A stretch of DNA of 64,000 bases, from the NCBI GenBank assembly GCA_032717465.1, contig CM064732.1, positions 29,496,107-29,560,106 on the forward strand. Direction: 5' to 3'. This document shows, piece after piece, positions 53,736 to 63,728 of the stretch; the first letter of the stretch is position 1; each line of letters begins with the position of its first letter. The stretch comes from Coenobita brevimanus. Taxonomy: Eukaryota; Arthropoda; Malacostraca; Decapoda; Coenobitidae. The notes below the pieces were generated by a model. That model made no database searches, was not told the origin of the DNA, and worked only from the letters and a program-made list of their open reading frames with translations. Position numbers and translations under genes: made by a program.

Positions 53736-55979
53736 TAACAGAATCCTTGAAATATCAGTGTCCTACTGGAAAAAGTGATCATGTGGTCATTGAGTTCCAG
53801 ATGATAACAGGGAACGTGGAGCCAAGAGACGAGCTTTATAGGCAGGGAAGTACAACTTTGGGAAAGCAGACTTTACAGGATTGAGAACATTTTTTGAAAA
53901 TGCAGATTGGAGAAAATTCAGAGAAACAACAGAGATACAGAGAAAGTGGGATATTTTTCTAGACCTGTAGAATTCGAGAGTGGGAAAATTTGTGCCAAGA
54001 GTAAAGGGGAAAGAAAACAGGAAAAAAGTGGTTTAATAAAAGGTGTATGATAACCAAAAAAGAGAGAGACACGGCGCGGAACAATTGGAGAAAGAGAGGT
54101 AACAACAGAACAAAGGAAGAATATAAAAGAACTAGAAATGAATACACAAGAATACGCAGAGAAGCAGAAAGGAATTTTGAAAAAGGTATAATAGACAAAT
54201 GTAAGGATGAACCCAAACTGTTTTATACATTTGTTAATGGCAAACTGAAACAAAAGGAAGGAATCACCAAACTGAAAGTAGAAGGAGAGATCTATAAGGA
54301 TGCGGCAATGCAAGCAGAAATAATGAACGAACGTTTCCAGTCAGTTTTCACTAATGAAAAGGAGTTTGTGGAAGCAGAGGTAGTGATTAGAAATGTAGTG
54401 ATAAAAGATATAAAAGTGGAAGTACAGGAAGTGTATAAACTACTAGAAACTCAAGATGTGAGGAAAGCCCCAGGACCAGATGGAATCTCTAATTGGGTAC
54501 TGAAGGAATGCAGAGAACAACTGGCAGATAAGATTCACAGTTTGATTGTGTGTTCTCTGGAAGAGGGGAAAGTGCCTCAAGAATGGAAGATGGCAAATGT
54601 GGTACCAATTTATAAGGGAGGAAACAAGGAAGAACCCCCGAATTATAGACCAGTGTCCCTAACCAGCATGGTCGCAAAATTGTGTGAAAGAATTCTGAAA
54701 GATAGATGGATAAAATATTTGGAAGAGATGAATATTTTGGCTGATAGTCAGTTTGGATTTAGAAGTGGAAGGTCATGCATTTCCATCTTGTTGAGTTTTT
54801 ACTCAAGAGAGACTGACGTGCTTCAGGAAAGAGAAGGTTGGGTGGATTGTGTGTATTTAGAGTTGGAGAAGGCCTTTGACAAGGTACCCCATAAGAGACT
54901 AACGTGGAAACTAGATCATATAGGAGGACTGAAGGGGAACCTCCTAGAATGGATGAGATACTTTTGAGAGACAGACAAATTAGGACAGTAATAAAGGATA
55001 AGATGTCTGGATGGAGGTAAGTAACAAGTGGAGTCCCACAGGGCTCAGTGTTGGCGCCAGTAATGTTCCTGATTTACGTAAATGATATGGTCACTGGAGT
55101 GAACAGTTATGCAAGTCTGTTTGCTGATAATGCAAAGATCATGAGGAAGGTAGAGGTTGAGGAGGATTGTAAAATGCTGCAGGAGGATCTGGACAGGATA
55201 CACGAATGGAGCCGGATGTGGGAAATTCAATTCAATGCAAAGAAATGTAAAATATTGGAAATGGCCAAAAGTACCAAGAGGCCATCATTGAATCATTTGA
55301 TGGGTAATGAACCAATCACAAAAGCGAGAGAAGAGAAAAATTTGGGAGTGCTGGTCCACGACAGTTTGTCACCTGAAAAACACATTAACAAGACAAATAG
55401 AGAGACGTTTAAACTCCTGACTAATATAAGAGTAGCTTTTCATTATATGGATGAGCAGATGATGAAAAAATTGATAGTGGCCATGATTCGCCCCAGGTTG
55501 GAATACGCAGCAGTAGTGTGGTCCCCACACAAAAAGAAAGATATAAACAAGATTGAAAGAATACAAAGAACAGCAACCAAGATGGTCCCCAGTCTGGCTG
55601 ATCTGTTGTACAGAGAGAGGCTGGAAAAGCTAAATTTGCCTTAGTTAGAAGAAAGGAGAAAGAGAAGCGACATGAATGCAGTGTTCAGGACCATGATGGG
55701 AGTAGATAAAATTGACAAAGATGATCTGTTTGTATGGGATAAGAGAGTAACAAGAGGACACGGGATGAAACTGAGGAAGCCAAGATGCTTGAAGGAAGAC
55801 AAGAAATATAGTTTTCCTTATAGATGTATAGACCTGTGGAATAACGTGGACAAAGAGATCGTCCAGTCTAAAAATTTAAACAAGTTTAAAGCTAAATTTG
55901 ACTTATTGAGAAACAGAGACGGGACCCCACGAGCGTAGCTCATTTCCTGTATATCACAATTAGGTAAATACAATTAAGT

Positions 55980-55981
<2 letters not shown>

Positions 55982-56026
<45 letters not shown>
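55982..56026. repeat. (CA)n after LINE-B copy 2
   Basis: 45 bases of CA continuing the LINE-B tail. Confidence 0.95.
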
Positions 56027-56031
<5 letters not shown>

Positions 56032-56269
56032 GCAACATGGGACACAGCACACATGTGTCACTGCACTCTGCACTCTGCTCAGCTGCATAAATACCTGAGT
56101 GTATTTATAAATAAGTCAAGCTTCGTACTAAGCTAAATTACAGATGACTGTAGATCAAGTAGAAGTGAAGAAGTGCTGTCCAAAGAAAGTACAATATATC
56201 AAATAGTCAGAGACCAAAGGAATTTGCTGCGTTAGGAGACGACAGGCGCTGCATCGGGTAAACAGACTA

Positions 56270-57612
56270 TCTATCTATCTATCTATCTATTGCCAGACGC
56301 TTCAATCCCGTTTGGGGTGGCCACAAACAAATCGCCTCCAAGTCGCCCTGTCCCCCGCCATTTCACTGACCTGCTCCCAACTCACACCCCCCTCTCTCAT
56401 ATACCTCTCCACCCCATCCCTCTATCTCATCCTCGGCCTCCCCCTCCCTCTTCCCCCCTCCACCTCACTCACATACACTCTCTTCATCAGTCTCTCACCC
56501 TCAATCCTCTCCACATGGCCAAACCACCTCAGTGTGTTCCTCATAACGCTTCCTATCATATCCACATCCACACCGCTCCTTTATATCCTCATTCGTCAGC
56601 CTGTCTCTCCATGTGACTCCACAGGCTCCTCTTAAATAACTCATTTCCACTGCTCTCACTCTTGACTTGTGTCCTTCCAACAACGTCAAAGCTTCACTTC
56701 CGTACGTTAGAGTTGGTATCGCAATACTGTCATGCAGTAACTTTTTCACTTCCATGCTCACTTCCCTGTTTCTTATCACTAGTTTCAAAGAACCAGCAAC
56801 CTTTCTTCCCTGCTGTACCCTTTCAAGCACTTCACCCTGCAAACCTCCATTCTTACTCATCACACTACCCAAGTACTTAAACGTACTCACATTTTCCAAT
56901 TCCTCACCATCCAACCTCGCTGTACATTCACTGACTTCACCTCTCTCAAAGACCATCACTTTACTCTTCCCTACATTCACCTTTAGATTCCGTTTCTTAC
57001 ACACTCTCCCAAACTCATCCACCAAGCCTTGCAGCTCCCCTTCGTCTTCACTCAACAACACAGTATCATCTGCAAACAACAGTACAGGGAGTTTCCAAAC
57101 ACTATCCTCTCTCACCAGTGCCACTCCAACATCCACTACCCTACCTTGTACCTCTTTTATTACCCCATCCATGTACAAACTGAACAACCATGGAGACATG
57201 ACACATCCCTGTTTCATCCCAACCGTCAAATAGAAAAACTCACTCAGTTCACTATCCATATGCACTGCAGCCTTAGCACCCTCATACATACTCTTCACAG
57301 CAATCAACAACTTCCCATCTACTCCATATATTCTTAACACTTTCCACAATCCTTGTCTATCCATCCTGTCATATGCTTTCTCCAAATCCATGAAAGCCGC
57401 ATACAACTTCTTTCCCTTCTCTAGAAACTTTTCCACTAAAGATCTAATAATGAATATCTGATCTACACAACCTCTTCCCTTCCTAAAGCCTCCCTGTTCT
57501 TCTCCAACTAATTTCTCTGTTCTTTCTCTAACTCAGTCTATAAGTATCCCATCATACACTTTTCCTATTATACTAAGAAGACAAATGCCCCTATGATTAC
57601 CACACACTTCTT
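56270..57612 (-). mobile_element. RTE-A copy 3, 5'-truncated
   Basis: (ATAG)n tail at 56270-56290, then GCCAGACGCTTCAATCCCG. The minus frame 57436-56501 (311 codons open) has FMDLEKAYDRMDRQG, VGMKQGCVMSPWLFSLYMDG, LLFADDTVLLSEDEGEL and YLGSVMSKNGG. The C-terminus continues in another frame to 56312. The 5' truncation at about 57612 abuts LINE-B copy 3. Confidence 0.88.
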
Positions 57613-59591
57613 TTTCCCCTTTTCTTTTTCAAAATTTGTACCAAGAGTAAGAGGGAAAGAAAACAGGAAAAAGGAGTGGTTTAATAGAAGGTGTAAGAGA
57701 GCAAAAAAAGAGAGAGATAAGGCGTGGAACAATTGGAGAAAGAGAGGTAACAACAGAACAAAGGAAGAATATAAAAGAACAAGAAATGAATACACAAGAA
57801 TACGTAGAGAAGAAGAAAGGAATTTTGAAAAAGGTATAATAGACAAATGCAAGGATGAATCCAAACTGTTTTATACATTTGTTAATGGCAAACTGAAACA
57901 AATGGAAGGAATCACCAAACTGAAAGTAGAAGGAGAGATCTATAAGGATGCGGCAATGCAAGCAGAAATAATGAACAAATGTTTCCAGTCAGTTTTCACT
58001 AAAGAAAAGGGGCTTGTGGAAGGGGAGGGAGTGATTAGAAATGTTCCGGTGATAAAAGATATAAAAGTGGATGTACAGGAAGTGTATAAATTACTGGAAA
58101 CTCAAGATGTAAGGAAAGCCCCAGGACCTGATGGAATTTCTAACTGGGTACTGAAGGAATGCAGAGAACAACTGGCGGATAAAATTCACAGTTTAATCGT
58201 ATGCTCACTGGAAGAGGGGAAAGTGCCACAAGAATGGAAGAGGGCAAATGTGGTACCAATTTACAAGGGAGGAAAGAGGGAAGAACCCCTGAATTATAGA
58301 CCAGTGTCTCTAACCAGCATGGTCGCAAAATTGTGTGAGAGAATCCTGAAAGACAGATGGATAAAATATCTGGAAGAGATGAATATTTTGGCTGAATGTC
58401 AGTTTGGATTCAGAAGTTGAAGGTCATGTGTTTCTAACTTGTTGAGCTTTTACTCAAGAGCGATTGACGTGGTACAGGAGAGAGATGGTTGGGTGGATTG
58501 TGTGTACTTAGACTTAGAGAAGGCCTTTGACAAGGTACCTCATAAAAGACTAATGTGGAAACTAGAATATATAGGAGGACTGAAGGGGAAACTTCTGGAA
58601 TGGATGAGAGACTTTTTGAGAGACAGACAAATGAGGACAGTAATAAAGGATAGGATGTCTGGATGGAGGGAAGTAACAAGTGGAGTCCCTCAAGGCTCGG
58701 TGTTGGCGCCAGTAATGTTCCTGATTTACATAAATGATATGGTAGATGGAGTGAACAGTTATGCAAGTCTGTTTGCTGATGATGTAAAGATCTTGAGGAA
58801 GGTAGAGGTTGAGGAGGATTGTAAAATACTGCAGGAGGATTTGGATAGGATACACAATTGGAGCCGGACGTGGGAAATGAAATTTAATGTAAAGAAATGT
58901 AAAATATTGGAAATGGGTAAAAGTACCAGGAGGACAATCACTGAATTATTTGTTGGGTAATGAATTAATCACAAAAAGGAGAGAAGAGAAAGATTTGGGA
59001 GTGCTGGTCCAAGATAGTTTGTCACCAGAAAAGCACATTAACAAGATAGTTGGAGAGACTTATAAACTCTTGACTAACATAAGAGTAGCATTTCATTATA
59101 TGGATGAGGAGATGATGAAAAAATTGATAGTGGCCATGATCCGCCCCAGGTTAGAATATGCAGCGGTAGTGTGGTCCCCACACAAAAAGAAAGATATAAA
59201 CAAGATTGACAGAATACAAAGAACAGTAACCAAGATGGTCCCCAGTCTGACAGACCTGTCATACAGAGAAAGGCTGGAAAAACTGGATTTGCCTTCCTTA
59301 GAGGAAAGAAGAAAGAGGGGAGACATGATTGCAGTGTTCAGGACCATGGTGGGAGCAGATAAAATTGACAAAGAAGATCTGTTTGTATGGGATAAGAGAG
59401 CAACAAGAGGACACGGAATGAAATTGAAAAAGTCAAGCTGCTTGAAGGATATCAAGAAATATAGCTTTCCTTACAGAAGTATAGACTTATGGAATAGCCT
59501 GGACAAAGAGATCGTTCAGTCTAAAAACTTAAACGAGTTTAAAGCTAAATTTGACTTATTGAGAAACAGCGACGGAAACCCACGAGCATAG
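57613..59591 (+). pseudogene. LINE-B copy 3 RT, two lesions only
   Basis: RT is open except for TGA at 58418-58420 (in FGFRS*RSCVSN) and a frameshift near 58935. The catalytic boxes are intact: YLDLEKAFDKVPHKR, GVPQGSVLAPVMFLIYINDM, LFADDVKILRK. The C-terminal IRPRLEYAAVVWSPHKKK to LWNSLDKEIVQSKNL region is complete to TAG at 59589-59591. Confidence 0.85.
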
Positions 59592-59632
59592 CACATTCCA
59601 TGTATATCACAATTAGGTATATTAGGTAAATA
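57613..59632 (+). mobile_element. LINE-B copy 3, 5'-truncated
   Basis: It starts inside the EN-RT linker (KFVPRVRGKENRKKEW) and ends CACAATTAGGTATATTAGGTAAATAC. It lacks the 2-base deletion found in copies 1 and 2, so it represents a less damaged lineage. Confidence 0.85.
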
Positions 59633-59802
59633 CTTAAATATTTGGAACGACTTAGACGAAGAGGTGGTGCAGGAGAAAAACATTCATGTGTGTAAAGGTA
59701 GACTTGATAAATGTGGATATGGAGACAGGACAACACGAGCATTGCTCAATTCCCGTATACTACAAATAGGTAAATACAAATAGGTAAATACACACACACA
59801 CA
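59633..59802 (+). mobile_element. LINE-B2 3' fragment, tandem to LINE-B copy 3
   Basis: TATTTGGAACGACTTAGACG through CTACAAATAGGTAAATACAA matches 5975-6128, including the tail and short (CA)n. It abuts the LINE-B copy 3 tail with no spacer. Confidence 0.75.
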
Positions 59803-60005
59803 TATGGATAAAGGTCTCTACATGTATGTGATAAATATCACACCCAGTAACATAGGCAAAAGAAACATAAGGAAACTGGAACTCTGACATGGGTGCCATG
59901 GTATGGCCGACGCTTACAAATCATACATCTCTCCTTGCCAAATTTCAAGTGTCGGCAGGGTTTTGGATCCCGGCTAGGACACGCATGATAGGTAAATAAT
60001 GTGCA

Positions 60006-60278
60006 TTAGGGATTGGGGGGCACACTTTTCTTCACAATGTATGGAGGATCCACACAAGCAAAAGGATGACTATACAGGTTTCCGTCTTTATCAATGGCGG
60101 TTATATTCCAAAGATACCATCGATAAACAAATCCCATCGATACCAATTTTCTTACAAAACTTTTATGCATCCACAAGTTAGCGTGATTTTTAATGACTAA
60201 AAATGCATTCCCATTATACATACCATTCCACCATATGCCTGGCTCATCCATACTGAATACTTGTTCAACTACAATCAA
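60006..60278 (-). CDS. Unrecognised 90-aa open frame
   Basis: The minus-strand frame begins MIVVEQVFSMDEPGIWWNG and contains KSFVRKLVSMGFVYRWYLWN and HPFACVDPPYIVKK. It is AT-rich in codon use and looks protein-like. The SMDE motif and the GFVYRWYLW stretch faintly recall the piggyBac transposase core, but I would not assign it. Further along in the same direction, 59990-59890 reads Cys/His-rich after a stop. It could be a TE remnant or an alternative exon. Confidence 0.3.
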   Translation of the reverse strand: MIVVEQVFSMDEPGIWWNGMYNGNAFLVIKNHANLWMHKSFVRKLVSMGFVYRWYLWNITAIDKDGNLYSHPFACVDPPYIVKKSVPPNP

Positions 60279-60467
60279 TAATAATACTGTTTTTTAAGAA
60301 AAGTAAGAGTAGGATGCATATATTGAAATGAGACAAAAACAGGTGACTACCTTCATAGTTACAGTAGACAGCCTGGCACCACCAGTTTGCACCTTCACAT
60401 AAATATTTTAATATTTTCCACAAAAGGTGCTACAGGCACTAAACATATTTTTTTATTTACTAATAGT

Positions 60468-60620
60468 GAGAGTGTGACCAAGGATGAGATGAAGGGATGG
60501 AGAGTATATGGGAGAGGGGGGTGTGAGCTGAAAGCAGGGCAATGAAATGTCGAGGAACGGGGCGACATGGAGGAGATCTGTTTGTGACACCCCTTATGGG
60601 ATTAAGGCGTCTGGCAATAG
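60468..60620 (+). mobile_element. RTE-A copy 4, short 3' fragment
   Basis: GAGATGAAGGGATGGAGAGT through CCCTTATGGGATTAAGGCGT and CTGGCAATAGACAGACAGG is the last roughly 150 bases of RTE-A with a decayed (ATAG)n tail. It separates two diverged copies of a roughly 90-base repeat (CTGGCACCAC...CTACAGGCAC at 60380 and 60723). Confidence 0.75.
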
Positions 60621-60640
60621 ACAGACAGGTAGACAAAGAG

Positions 60641-61097
60641 TGAAGTGCATGCACAGTTGGAAACGAGTCGAGACGAAAGCAGGTGATGAGCCACACAGCT
60701 ACATAACACAAACAAGACAGGCTGGCACCACAAGTATGAATATATAAGTACTGTACACATTTATTATTTTAAACTGAATGAGCTACAGGCACCAAGAATA
60801 CTTTGTTAGTGATTTAAAGAGATGGTGAGATATATGGATGGAGATGGGTAAGCTGCAGGTAGGTGACCAGCAGGATGGAAAGATGCTGCCAGTGTCTACC
60901 TTGGAAGTAATTAACAAATAATTCCCAGCTGAAAAAAAAAAATCCATCTATAATCAAAACTGAAAAAGATCCTGTCAATGACATGGGACTATTGTACCTT
61001 TTATGAACAATATCATTAACTTACTTCTACAAAATCTAAAGGTACATCACCATAAATCCACACCCTTACTTCTCTTATACACAAAAGACAATCTGAC
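60641..61097. other. Intron DNA next to MON2 exon donor
   Basis: No element boundaries seen apart from the diverged roughly 90-base repeat at 60720-60800. The donor GT is at 61097-61096. Confidence 0.5.
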
Positions 61098-61319
61098 CTC
61101 AGCATCATAATACTGGTGCTGTGATTCCTGGCTAGGAGAACGCTGATGGCCACGGGTAACAGATGATGATGTTGCAGGTGACGAGGCTGCAGCAGCTACA
61201 CTAGCATTGTTGAGAACTGTGAGGGTGTAGTGGGGTGGGAGGCATGATTTACATAATGCTGTGATGAAGGCATCCCTTGGAGTTGTCAGCTCAAGCTTCC
61301 CTGCCAAACTTGCGAAGGT
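61098..61319 (-). CDS. MON2: MON2 internal exon
   Basis: 222 bases, 74 codons, phase 0 at both ends. On the minus strand it follows TTTTTCCCACAG and ends GATGCTGAG before GTCAGA. The translation starts [20 protein letters not shown] and continues [20 protein letters not shown], matching the conserved MON2 segment before the QVVAVG stretch of the next exon. An Ala/Ser-rich linker ([14 protein letters not shown]) and Gln/Tyr-rich end follow, where the family is variable. Open, with a strong pyrimidine tract at the acceptor. Confidence 0.9.
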
Positions 61320-61510
61320 CTGTGGGAAAAAGTGAAAGGGTTATTAAAAATGAAAACAATGAACAGAACAGCCAAAATAGAAAAATGCAGCTTTCCATAA
61401 CAAAACACAACCATTAGAAATACTGAGTTTTGCACAGTAAATAGGTAAAAAGACATTATATATCACATCATTATATATACAGAAAATCTTTCACCAGCTG
61501 CTGGTCATGG

Positions 61511-61562
61511 TTAACCCTCTCAGGCATAGTCACGCGATTCGCGTGTCATGTGGATTTTCTCA
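61511..61562. mobile_element. Orphan piggyBac-like left end
   Basis: TTAA (61511-61514) followed by CCCTCTCAGGCATAGTCACG and a CACGCGATTCGCGTG near-palindrome has the same layout as the other piggyBac-like ends. I see no matching right end, so it may be truncated or continue past pB-5. Confidence 0.5.
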
Positions 61563-61791
61563 ATTTGTTCAGTCACTCGAATCGCGTTCCTAAGCACAAA
61601 AAAATTAGCCAAAAATTAAGTTTCTGGCCAAATCGCGTCAAATTTTGACGCATTGTAGCAAGTACAGCGCTTTCTAATGGTAAGGCATTGGCAACACTGA
61701 GCTGCCTCATTGGGCCTAACACGTAGCGATATACCTCAGTCTCTTCCAAGCAGCCAGGCGGTGGGTTGCGTTGTGTCTTCAGTCCCTTTAA

Positions 61792-62467
61792 CCCGCGCCG
61801 TCCCGGCGACGTGAATTAACGCGGCAACATTGAAAGATCCCTAATTTGCACAATTTTCAATTTTCACGAGTGATTTCGCGAGTGATTTTTGGCACGTATA
61901 CACGGGACACCTTCCTCTATTCCTCTACAAGATGCCAAGCAGGAACAATGCCTTACACCGCATAACCTCTCCCCCCCCCCCTGCACGCCATTGTCTCGGC
62001 AATTCACCTGTTACCAGTGACCTGGCCAATAAAGACATTCAGGGCCAGAGTGATTCCCCAATCGATGACAATGTGGAGGACAAAGTTTACATAGCATTAG
62101 AGGAAGAAACAGACAGAAATGATGATCAGGTAATGTGGGAAAAAAAATATCATGAATGGTGATGAGGTAGTGAGTGAAACAATGCTTATAATGCCTATAT
62201 TACTGTTTGAAAACCAATATACTCTTGTACTACATATAAATTCGTACCAAGTAAATAAATAAATACTGTTTATGAGTGGATAAAATAATTACTTTGATGC
62301 CAGCCTGTTAGAAAACCCAGTCAGGTAAGGAAGTACTCGTACCTAAATCCGGTATTTTAAACCTCAGGTGAGCGATTTCTCTATGAATTTTCGATGTTTC
62401 TCACCAAAAGTGGATGTTTGAGCCAAAAATAAAAAAAAAAGGTCCAAAAACATCGGGATGGGGCGGG
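61792..62467. mobile_element. piggyBac-like element pB-5
   Basis: TTAA at 61788-61791 and 62468-62471 flank ends CCCGCGCCGTCCCGGCG and, inward from the right, CCCGCCCCATCCCGATG. 676 bases. An open frame at 61932-62162 may be a transposase N-terminal remnant. Confidence 0.75.
61932..62162 (+). pseudogene. Small acidic ORF in pB-5
   Basis: MPSRNNALHRITSPPPPARH leads to an acidic stretch (DNVEDKVYIALEEETDRNDD) and ends at TGA. Position and acidity fit the disordered N-terminus of a piggyBac transposase left by internal deletion, but there is no diagnostic motif. Confidence 0.35.
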
Positions 62468-62471
62468 TTAA

Positions 62472-63178
62472 ACTCCTACTAATTCTCCCCCTCCTTCCTG
62501 AGCCGAAGCCCCTATGGGCTCAGTGTGATAATGCAACATTTATGAGCATATTTGTATGTGATATTGTCGATGGAACATAGATATATGTCACGAAAAGGAC
62601 TTGTGTCTGTTATGAAGTGTTAGGCTTACGAACCAATATGCGTGTTCACTGTTGCGGGGTTTCACCTCTCACCCTCCCCAAGGCCCATGGTGTGATTACA
62701 AATACGTATATAATGAAGCCAATTCCTAAAGTGTATTTTGTGTGAAAGATATTGTGGCTGGCTTGGTGAAAGTATGGAACCATAGTGTGGAATGGGGCAG
62801 GCATCACGTACAATTTTTATAGTCGGGAAGGAAGAATTAGAGGTGTTTAGTGATGGAATTATTGTGATTCTGATAGTGAAAATGCGTATGGAATTGTGTG
62901 AAATATACGTCAAACATGCTGCGGGTTTTCGTGAAGGAGTGTGGTGTGTGCCAATACAACAGAGTTGCAGTGAGTTTTCACAGAGAAATACAGTATTTCA
63001 TGCATTCACTGACTTAGCTAAAACAAAGTGCAAGTGTCAAGAGACAAGAAATATGCCACAGCCACATATATATATGTATGTCATGCAGCGAATGTTCGTG
63101 AAGAAATCTATTGTGTGGATCGCATATGTTTTAGGCAAATGTATCGCAAGGAGAGAAGAAAATACGCCGCAGCCACAG
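62472..63178. other. Unclassified intronic DNA
   Basis: No gene. The frame 62792-63361 extends into the minisatellite and has no family resemblance. The ATGCCACAGCCACA and ACGCCGCAGCCACA blocks (about 63052 and 63164) suggest an old internal duplication. Confidence 0.45.
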
Positions 63179-63358
63179 ACACACACACACACACACACTC
63201 ACCCACACCCACACGCTCACCCACATGCACACGCTCACCCACACACACACACTCACCCACACCCACACGCTCACCCACATGCACACGCTCACCCACACAC
63301 ACATGCTCACCCACACATGCACACGCTCACCCACACACGCACACGCTCACACACTACG
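63179..63358 (+). repeat. CACACGCTCACC minisatellite
   Basis: A starting (AC)n tract is followed by about ten variants of ACACGCTCACCCACATGC. Open frames on both strands here encode His/Thr/Pro or Val/Gly/Cys repeats and are artefacts. Confidence 0.9.
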
Positions 63359-63728
63359 TAACTCCTCATCTTCAAGCTACTGCCAGCATCTCAACACATC
63401 TGAAGGAAGTGAGTTATCCGTATTTTGCTGATCTGTATATTGACCTATTTCTATAGTTCAATATTTTTTTACACAAATAAATAATGTTTTTTACATACAC
63501 ACATATGAGATGGAAGAAAGTTTAGCTTCTTTGTCAGAACCTAGCAAAAAGACTAATAGTCATGCCGAGTTTCTGACAGCACTATCAAAAACCTTATGAT
63601 ATTTTACATGTATACTTTGAGTAAAAAAAGAAAATAATAAAACGTAACGAGCGAAAATATGTAGCCGTGGGTGAGGTAGGGAAAGAGCGTTTTTTATCTC
63701 GCATGCGGGTGGGGAAGAGTATTCTACG
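63359..63728. other. Unclassified intronic DNA
   Basis: AT-rich with no supported feature; it leads into the 183-bp repeat. Confidence 0.45.

Larger units (their letters stand above)
51614..55938 (+). pseudogene. LINE-B copy 2 ORF2 (EN-RT), disrupted
   Basis: EN: KVAYTNVDGLISARLEINDL, CFVETKLRED, AVVYVPPKTRAWSDDEY and IILMGDFNCKEVNWEEW. TAG at 51824 replaces a Trp codon. pogo-E splits EN at 52289. After it come the shared TAG (about 53968) and 2-base deletion, then an open RT frame 54047-54967. Motif A reads YLELEKAFD (Asp to Glu) and motif C reads LFADNAKI (ADD to ADN), so catalysis is lost as well. Confidence 0.85.
50412..55981 (+). mobile_element. LINE-B copy 2, full length
   Basis: The 5' GGGTCG follows a short CA tract at the end of LINE-E. 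It carries intact ORF1, disrupted ORF2, and a 3' end CACAATTAGGTAAATACAAT running into (CA)n. Only pogo-E interrupts it. It is very close to copy 1 over shared regions, including shared ORF2 defects. Confidence 0.88.
33536..61097 (-). other. MON2: 27,562-bp MON2 phase-0 intron filled with transposable elements
   Basis: The donor is GAG|GTCAGA at 61097-61096 and the acceptor TTGTACAG| at 33537-33536. By eye most of the intron is LINE (F, E, B copies 2 and 3), RTE-A, piggyBac-like, pogo/Tigger-like, mariner and SINE DNA. The large LINE copies lie antisense to MON2. Confidence 0.85.

Noticed and set aside
54047..54967. Long open RT frame as a domesticated host gene
   Set aside because: It sits within a complete LINE copy with stops on both sides and a mutated catalytic Asp. 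The openness reflects youth.
63179..63358. CRISPR-like regular repeats
   Set aside because: Contiguous minisatellite without unique spacers, in a eukaryotic intron.
62792..63456. His/Thr/Pro-repeat ORF
   Set aside because: The repeat part is the CACACGCTCACC minisatellite, and the N-terminal part has no recognisable protein features.
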